Shown piece after piece: positions 57,828 to 64,000 of a stretch of DNA of 64,000 nt. The notes beneath the pieces are model-generated. The model was not told the DNA's origin. It did not search any database and saw only the letters and a program-made list of their open reading frames with translations. The position numbers and the translations under genes were made by a program. Origin of the DNA: Histomonas meleagridis (taxonomy: Eukaryota > Parabasalia > Tritrichomonadida > Dientamoebidae); NCBI GenBank assembly GCA_020186115.1, contig WSYJ01000186.1:1099501-1163500 (forward strand), written 5' to 3'. Each line of letters opens with the position of its first letter. Position 1 is the first letter of the stretch.

Positions 57828-60074
57828 ATGAAATCATCAACTTCAGCAAAAATATTTCAAAACTTCAACGATATAAAATTTCCTTTTCTAGGGGGATACT
57901 TTCCTGCTCTTGCTTCTTTTCGATATTCGGGCGAGCTCAAAATATTATTTACAAAAAAGCAAGGAGGTGAATGTCACGTACAAATTATTGGGCCATTTCT
58001 CTTTGCAACACAACAGACATCTGAAGAAACCACATTTATATTTTTACCAGATTATTATATCAGAAGTCATCCTAATACAAATTGTATTGAATTAATTCCT
58101 AAAAATCCGACTCTCTTTGAGAAATTCTATTTCTGGCCTAAAGAGAAAGAATTAATTCAGGAATGGGTGGCCAATATGAAAAAAGCAATATCTACCATTT
58201 ACACATTACCAGCCAGTCTTCCTGATCTACAGTTTGAAAGTTTTTTAGTTGATACACATAATAGCACTATGCAAAACATTTATTACATTATTGGAAATAC
58301 ATCCAATTGTGTTATTCTTGAATCACCTGTTACCCAAATTCGTATTCCTTATAGCTTTGATTTTCATATTAGCTCAAGTTGTGAAGTTGATATTATTCCA
58401 CCAGATAAGCGTGTATTTACAATAACTCTTTATGAAAATTTATCTCAACCACATTATGTTTTTTTTAACAAAGGGATTGATATATTTTTATGTGCATATT
58501 TAGCAACTGCTACACCACTTTTAAAAATTCGACGTATGACAATTACAAAACCTAACAACGTTTCTTGTTTTGCAAGCCCTTTTCCAATCTTAACACATCG
58601 AATGATTTGGAATTTGCCACTTCCCTTCTTCAATGAGCCGAGCACGTTAACGTCAAATATAACCATTGAAATAACCGACAAAATTGAATTCGATTCATCG
58701 GCGTGTAAAGTGCCGAGCACAGCGTCTGACAACTTATTTATCCTTAATTTTAATGATCACCAAATTAAAAAGAGAACAATATTAATACCTTCTGCACATC
58801 CTCATCATCGACAATTTTACCAACATTTACAACATACTAAATCAATTGTATCAAATAATAAGTTTGAACAAAATGATACAAACTTCGAACTTGAAATAGA
58901 GAAACTACGTAATGAATCTAAAGCTGGAAGCTTTGAGTTAAAACTTGAAGATGATAAAACGATTTTTAATTTTGCTGAAAATACTGATAAAGATTATTTC
59001 AATACTTCTGGTCAAATGTTATTAAATGAATATTTTATGCCACCAAATCCAAGTAATATCTATTCTAAACAAGAAAAAGTCCTTGGATTAAATCTCAATA
59101 CAGATCGAAAAATATTATCTAATGAACGAATTTTAGATGAATTAACGAAAACAATTAATAATTTGCCGTCAATAGTTCATTGTGATAGCAAAGAATTTAA
59201 TACAATTTGTTCATTAATTTCATCTTCATTAATTATCGCTACAGATCAAATCCAAATCATTCAACAGCTTACAAAACTTTGTAATAATGATTCCAAGTTA
59301 ACGTCATGTATACCAGTTGGCAAATCAAATTTGTCAGAATCGATTTTTACGTTTGTTTCACGACTTATAATATCGCATAGAATCACGCGCTTTTTTGAGT
59401 TATTTTTAAAGTCACCAGAATGGCGACGAAATGTCTATTCGAAATCATCTTCTGTATACATTGTAAATTTTTTCACGAGTTTAAGTTTTCTCTTACCTAA
59501 GTTAAATGACATTACATTTTTTGGTAATTTTAATCCGAATAATTGTGAGCTAATATATGATATCTTTGCTGAAAGAATAGACTTAGCCATTAAGGATGAC
59601 ATCATGAACATTTTAAGGATATTTAGATACAACAAAATAAATAATGAGTTAAATGATTTGATATTCCATTTGTTATATGATTTAACATGTTTCTTTAAAA
59701 ATGGTTTTAATCAAACGACTAATAATGTGTCTTTAGATTGTTGGAATTTCTTTATATTAGCCACAAAGCTAAAACTAAATATTCCTGAGTTTAATGTGTT
59801 TAAATATATTGTTGAGAAAGTGAATAAACAAAAAAATAAAATTGTCCAATTATTAGTACCTCAATGTTTATTAATGGGAATGAAAACTGGTTCAATTCCG
59901 ATGTGGATTTTAATCTTAGCGAAAGCTGCAATGGAATATAAGACTCATAGTAAAGATGCGTTAATTTATTATAGAGACCCTGTAATGATTGTAGCCGAAT
60001 CGTTAAAATTATTAGAATCATTTAAGATAGAAACAGACCCTGATTATTTGATCCAATGCCTTCATATATTTTAA
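57828..60074 (+). CDS. PH-like domain protein with helical C-terminus
   Basis: 748 residues from ATG 57828 (the longer frame starts with GTG). An initiator-like TTTCATTCAACCC lies about 15-25 nt upstream. The N-terminal ~125 residues look like a PH domain: beta strands (GELKILFTKKQGGECHVQII, TTFIFLPDYYIRSHP, CIELIP) closed by a helix with the conserved tryptophan (LIQEWVANMKKAIST). A second beta-rich section (to about 340) may be another PH-like fold. The C-terminal half is helical (TICSLISSSLIIATDQIQII, FELFLKSPEWRRNVYSKSSS, WNFFILATKLKLNIPEF). Phosphoinositide binding is inferred from the fold; partner and exact family unknown. Confidence 0.65.
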   Translation: MKSSTSAKIFQNFNDIKFPFLGGYFPALASFRYSGELKILFTKKQGGECHVQIIGPFLFATQQTSEETTFIFLPDYYIRSHPNTNCIELIPKNPTLFEKFYFWPKEKELIQEWVANMKKAISTIYTLPASLPDLQFESFLVDTHNSTMQNIYYIIGNTSNCVILESPVTQIRIPYSFDFHISSSCEVDIIPPDKRVFTITLYENLSQPHYVFFNKGIDIFLCAYLATATPLLKIRRMTITKPNNVSCFASPFPILTHRMIWNLPLPFFNEPSTLTSNITIEITDKIEFDSSACKVPSTASDNLFILNFNDHQIKKRTILIPSAHPHHRQFYQHLQHTKSIVSNNKFEQNDTNFELEIEKLRNESKAGSFELKLEDDKTIFNFAENTDKDYFNTSGQMLLNEYFMPPNPSNIYSKQEKVLGLNLNTDRKILSNERILDELTKTINNLPSIVHCDSKEFNTICSLISSSLIIATDQIQIIQQLTKLCNNDSKLTSCIPVGKSNLSESIFTFVSRLIISHRITRFFELFLKSPEWRRNVYSKSSSVYIVNFFTSLSFLLPKLNDITFFGNFNPNNCELIYDIFAERIDLAIKDDIMNILRIFRYNKINNELNDLIFHLLYDLTCFFKNGFNQTTNNVSLDCWNFFILATKLKLNIPEFNVFKYIVEKVNKQKNKIVQLLVPQCLLMGMKTGSIPMWILILAKAAMEYKTHSKDALIYYRDPVMIVAESLKLLESFKIETDPDYLIQCLHIF

Positions 60075-60317
60075 AGAAATAAAATAATTACTTCATTTTA
60101 TTTTCAATAAAAATTGACTTTTAACGGCTTTTATGTGTTTTTGATGTGTCACTTGGCTCGGCTTACAAAAAGTCCGTTGCGTACGTTAAACAACAGAAAT
60201 TTCTATGGTGTTTCTAGCTTTTTGATACCTTAATTGAGCTTTTTCAATGACTTCATAAATTTAAATGATGTTATATTTTGGCAGAAAGACAATCGTAATT
60301 GAAAAAGCCAAATCGAA

Positions 60318-63300
60318 ATGGAAGAGGAACTCGAAAAGGGTTTCTCAATTATATCCGAATGTTATTATTATCTTCACGAAGGCACTGATAATGAAAGAAT
60401 TCGATGTGCTACAGAAAAATTAAATGAAATTTACTCAAACCCTTTATCAATTTACATATTAATTCGATATTATAAGGCTTCCGCAAATAACCCTTCGTTA
60501 AGGCAATCAGCAATAATAGGTTTGTCGAAAGCTATCCCACTTGTTTGGAACATGATTTCAATAGAAATTAGAACTCAACTCTTTCATGAACTCCTTAATT
60601 TACTCGTCAAAGAAAGCGTATGGATAAATAGAAGAAATTTGGTTGATGTAATTCAAATTGCAATGGTTGATACATTTGATGAAATCTTAATTTCTTTTCT
60701 TCAACAAGCTATTCAAATTGGGGCCGATGCGTATTTAGAAATATCTCTTATTTTATCCACACTTATTGATCCAAGTAGATCTCAAAAAGATTATTCACCA
60801 TTTATTCCATTATTTACAGAAATGTTACAAAAAGGAATTAACTCTGATCAACCAGAAGTACGTTTAGCCGCATTTTATTTCATGGTTCATACAAATCTAT
60901 TTCCAAAACATATTTTTTTTGCGCCTCCATCAGTAGCCTGGGATCGTTATATTGAGATCCTTGACAAGTATGTTTTAAATCCACCCGAACTTCATCGTCT
61001 TATAGATCTTTTTACGTATGCAATAAATGAGAAGATCTATGAAGGTGATCCTAGTTTATTACTCATCAAATGTATGAGTTATTTTTCTATTGAGCCATCA
61101 TTATCATATCAAGTATTAAATCTTATTCAGTCATTAATACAATGTATATGTTTTTCATTTACGGACTTTATAATTAATAGTGAATATTTTATCCCTGTCA
61201 TCCAAATGCATATGGTGTTTTCATTTCGTTTATTCGAGCCAGATGATTCATTGTTTTTGACAAACGCAAATTTCTTCGAGCCGACGATACAAAAAATTTG
61301 TAACTCGCCGCAAACGGTCGCCCAAATTTGGGAACTCTGTTCGAACAACTGCCAAAGCAACGAAGGGAAGTTTTTCTTTGTTCGGGCTATTGCTGCGACA
61401 TTTTGCAATGCTGCTGACTTCTATGTTCAAAAGCTAGGCGAAATAACCGAGTTATTAAAACTTGGGATAATGTCAAATTCAAATTTATTAAGAGATGCTT
61501 CTGCTCGTACTGCCGATGAATTCGTTAACTTTTTCACGTTCGAAAGTGACGAGTTATCATTGTTATTAGTTCCAATAGTAATTAGCGCATGTCAAACTCA
61601 TGTATCTGCAGATTTACTAACAGTATTATCAAGACTTTTATACAAAACTAAGAAAACTGATGAGTTTTTCGATGCCACGTATCCATTTCTAATCAATTGT
61701 TTGGTGAATGGACCACCTGATATTCAAACCGCATCATTACCATGTATAGCATCTTTAGCGCGATGGTCAACCATTAAGATATCGATTTATTTCGATCATT
61801 TATTACAACATTTACGGGAGATATTAAATTCGACATCTGACTCATTAGAACATCTGAAGTCTGCAGCCGTCGATTGCATCTCAAACGTTGCCGAAGTCAT
61901 TGGCAATTCATTTAAACCTTATATTGAAGAGTTCTGCCGATTTTTCCATCGAAATTTGTCGAGCAAAGATGTCGGTTTATCTGTTTCATGTTTACAAGCA
62001 TTAATTGTTATCTCGAATTATTACTCTGAGTACATTCCAATTGCCATTTTACCTATCTTAGAATTTCTTGTTCAACAATCATCAATTGATCATACTGAAG
62101 AATACTTAAGTAACTTGAATAACCAACAAATCGAAACTGAGCCGACCATGGTCTTTAATATTTCCGCCTTATCATTACAATTGTTAAGTATTTTAGTTGC
62201 GAATAGATATGATATGTTTCCACAATTAGGTAAAACTATCATTGACTGTTGTAACTTACATCGTAACTCATACTCTAATGATTGTCGATGTTCATGTGCT
62301 ATAGCCATAAGTAATTTAGCATATGCACTTTCCAAATTTGATGAAAATGTTAGTCATATCAATCACGAGAAGCAAAGTGACATGGTGTCAAAGTTTTCGT
62401 ACATTCTTCTAAGTATGTTATCTATCAACAATGACATGGAAGTGAATTATGAAGCTTTTAACGCTGCGTATTCAATCATTTGGTGGTTAGCGTACGATGT
62501 CCTTGAAAATTCAATGAATTTGTATATGGAGTGTGTCAAAACGTTTTTATTGAGTGAAAAAGTTCGCGCGTATCGTCCGTCAGATCATCGTCGTGACATT
62601 TTTGATGCGATTTTAAACTTTTTGAATTCGATCTGTGAATCCGCTAATAATCAATCACCGCAAATCTTAAGCATCTTAATCGAGCCATTTATGTTATATA
62701 TTAACCAACCGATCTTACGTTTTCGATCATATGCCATGCGATTTTTTGGATCATTAGTTTCTAATGCACCTGAAACCACAGATCTTCAATTACAAATCAA
62801 CACAATCGAGTTTGCAGTCGCCATGTGTCAGAATGATTTGGATTATTCCTCTTTTTATACCATCCGAAAGATCGCTTTAAAGAATCCGAAACTATTACGT
62901 AATTATTCGAGCCAATTATACGTCATCTTGTTAGAGAAGATGAAGATGCCCTTCATAAAGACAGAGCGGATGTTAATGATGAGGGACAACTGTGTGTCAG
63001 CATTCATCGCAATGATTAATGAGAACTTGTTCGAGAACATTAACATCGACGAGTTTTTACCAGTCGCATTAATGAACTTGCCACTGACAATCGATTACGA
63101 GTTGAACAATTGCAACGACTCAAACCCAATAACGAAGTTCTTGACGCAAATGTACAATGCAGCGCAAAGTAATTACTCCGAACAGTTCCTGCGCGTGCTG
63201 GTGGTGCTATTCGCGAACCCGTTCTCGGTGATAATGAACGACATGCACATAAAGATGGAAGACTACGCAGCAATGAGGGAAATGATGTTGGACATAATGA

Positions 63301-63395
63301 GCAGGCTCCAGAACGCAAAGGAACTGTGCGCTGAATTCGTGGAAAATGATCAGAGCAAATTGCAGTTCTTGCAGGAGGCAATTTGCCAGAGATAG
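60318..63395 (+). CDS. Importin-beta family karyopherin (importin-4/Kap123-like)
   Basis: 1,025 residues of HEAT repeats, the length and start typical of importin-beta proteins: N-terminal repeats CATEKLNEIYSNPLSIYILI, SLRQSAIIGLSKAIPLVWNM (compare RQLAA-IxLKK-xxxW), long central repeats with DASARTADEFVNFFTF, HLKSAAVDCISNVAEVIGNS and LSVSCLQALIVISNYYSEYI. The closest recognisable group is importin-4/5/Kap123, which imports ribosomal proteins and histones; that finer call is tentative. ATG at 60318. The last ~250 nt are very GC-rich (33 of 60 bases G/C at 63181-63240, against 14 of 60 at 60781-60840). The 23-bp minisatellite begins about 43 bp after the stop. Confidence 0.8.
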   Translation: MEEELEKGFSIISECYYYLHEGTDNERIRCATEKLNEIYSNPLSIYILIRYYKASANNPSLRQSAIIGLSKAIPLVWNMISIEIRTQLFHELLNLLVKESVWINRRNLVDVIQIAMVDTFDEILISFLQQAIQIGADAYLEISLILSTLIDPSRSQKDYSPFIPLFTEMLQKGINSDQPEVRLAAFYFMVHTNLFPKHIFFAPPSVAWDRYIEILDKYVLNPPELHRLIDLFTYAINEKIYEGDPSLLLIKCMSYFSIEPSLSYQVLNLIQSLIQCICFSFTDFIINSEYFIPVIQMHMVFSFRLFEPDDSLFLTNANFFEPTIQKICNSPQTVAQIWELCSNNCQSNEGKFFFVRAIAATFCNAADFYVQKLGEITELLKLGIMSNSNLLRDASARTADEFVNFFTFESDELSLLLVPIVISACQTHVSADLLTVLSRLLYKTKKTDEFFDATYPFLINCLVNGPPDIQTASLPCIASLARWSTIKISIYFDHLLQHLREILNSTSDSLEHLKSAAVDCISNVAEVIGNSFKPYIEEFCRFFHRNLSSKDVGLSVSCLQALIVISNYYSEYIPIAILPILEFLVQQSSIDHTEEYLSNLNNQQIETEPTMVFNISALSLQLLSILVANRYDMFPQLGKTIIDCCNLHRNSYSNDCRCSCAIAISNLAYALSKFDENVSHINHEKQSDMVSKFSYILLSMLSINNDMEVNYEAFNAAYSIIWWLAYDVLENSMNLYMECVKTFLLSEKVRAYRPSDHRRDIFDAILNFLNSICESANNQSPQILSILIEPFMLYINQPILRFRSYAMRFFGSLVSNAPETTDLQLQINTIEFAVAMCQNDLDYSSFYTIRKIALKNPKLLRNYSSQLYVILLEKMKMPFIKTERMLMMRDNCVSAFIAMINENLFENINIDEFLPVALMNLPLTIDYELNNCNDSNPITKFLTQMYNAAQSNYSEQFLRVLVVLFANPFSVIMNDMHIKMEDYAAMREMMLDIMSRLQNAKELCAEFVENDQSKLQFLQEAICQR

Positions 63396-63438
63396 AATGT
63401 TTGATATAAAAAATCGATAAAAAATTTGAAATTGTTGT

Positions 63439-64000
63439 GAAATTACTTAATGTGAATATATGAAATTACTTAATGTGAATATGTGAAATTACTTAATNNN
63501 NNNNNNNNNNNNNNNNNNNNNNNNNNNNNNNNNNNNNNNNNNNNNNNNNNNNNNNNNNNNNNNNNNNNNNNNNNNNNNNNNNNNNNNNNNACTTAATGTG
63601 AATATATGAAATTACTTAATGTGAATATATGAAATTACTTAATGTGAATATGTGAAATTACTTAATGTGAATATATGAAATTACTTAATGTGAATATATG
63701 AAATTACTTAATGTGAATATATGAAATTACTTAATGTGAATATATGAAATTACTTAATGTGAATATATGAAATTACTTAATGTGAATATGTGAAATTACT
63801 TAATGTGAATATATGAAATTACTTAATGTGAATATGTGAAATTACTTAATGTGAATATATGAAATTACTTAATGTGAATATATGAAATTACTTAATGTGA
63901 ATATATGAAATTACTTAATGTGAATATGTGAAATTACTTAATGTGAATATATGAAATTACTTAATGTGAATATATGAAATTACTTAATGTGAATATATGA
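63439..64000. repeat. 23-bp minisatellite (runs off window end)
   Basis: Tandem unit GAAATTACTTAATGTGAATATAT with a single common variant (TATGT for TATAT). About 2.5 units lie before the N gap (63498-63590) and about 18 after it to the window end. Variants are interspersed without an obvious higher-order pattern. It directly follows the importin gene. Confidence 0.95.
63498..63590. other. Assembly gap (93 N)
   Basis: A run of 93 N bases inside the 23-bp minisatellite, presumably an unresolved copy-number gap. The true array length is unknown. Confidence 0.99.

Noticed and set aside
63040-63381. 113-codon minus-strand frame
   Set aside because: Antisense to the GC-rich 3' end of the importin gene; Arg/Ser/Pro-rich shadow without features.

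Overview
The window looks like nuclear DNA of a parabasalid protist, most likely a Tritrichomonas-like trichomonad. The reasons are: strong A+T richness; large genes that are uninterrupted reading frames, even at 5 kb; very short 5' leaders, several with TCA-Y-T initiator-like motifs just before the ATG; repeated ankyrin genes with the trichomonad DUF3447 head; a Pmp-like GGA-motif surface protein; a Maverick/Polinton ATPase remnant; and a mariner remnant. Genus and species are inference.

Layout. 1-3.7 kb: end of a C2 protein, then an ankyrin/DUF3447 gene with trailing ankyrin modules. 3.75-5.7 kb: WW-MyTH4-RhoGAP protein (Vilse/ARHGAP39-like). 6.5-9.55 kb: a headless run of about 20 ankyrin modules. 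9.6-11.45 kb: divergent UBL-UBA protein and QTRT2-like gene. 11.86-12.3 kb: broken mariner transposase. 12.7-15.2 kb: ankyrin head plus eight modules, minus strand. 16-19.1 kb: epsin-like adaptor and a helical-repeat protein. 19.4-23.9 kb: ankyrin pseudogenes, a membrane protein and another module array. 24.3-30.3 kb: two CK1-type kinases, an SMP-domain protein, an acidic protein and an armadillo-like protein. 30.5-31.5 kb: truncated ankyrin gene. 31.9-38.8 kb: giant Furry-like protein and beta-helix surface protein. 39.4-40.2 kb: FKBP-TPR. 40.2-43.5 kb: debris (Maverick fragments, ankyrin fragment, palindromic GC repeats). 43.5-46.3 kb: the best preserved ankyrin head plus nine modules. 47-63.4 kb: housekeeping block with UBR4-like protein, ABCA half-transporter, RasGAP, ribosomal protein eS21, PH-like protein and importin-beta. 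63.4-64 kb: 23-bp minisatellite with an assembly gap.

The most unusual feature is the ankyrin modules. In six separate arrays, 30-codon modules (from TAL to NAKD) recur very often at exactly 170 bp, because an 80-nt AT-rich spacer that breaks the frame separates them. The modules stay open even in diverged arrays, and most arrays end in a natural stop inside the last module. Either each ankyrin repeat is followed by an unrecognised fixed-length intron, or these are decaying or silent module cassettes. Canonical GT-AG splice sites are not visible.

The housekeeping genes fit ordinary eukaryotic roles: Rho, Ras and kinase signalling, endocytosis, lipid transfer, nuclear import, ubiquitin recognition and tRNA queuosine modification. 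Sharing of an operon or pathway is not expected here. Neighbouring genes are mostly unrelated, although several share AACGG/TAACGA (Myb-like) motifs upstream.
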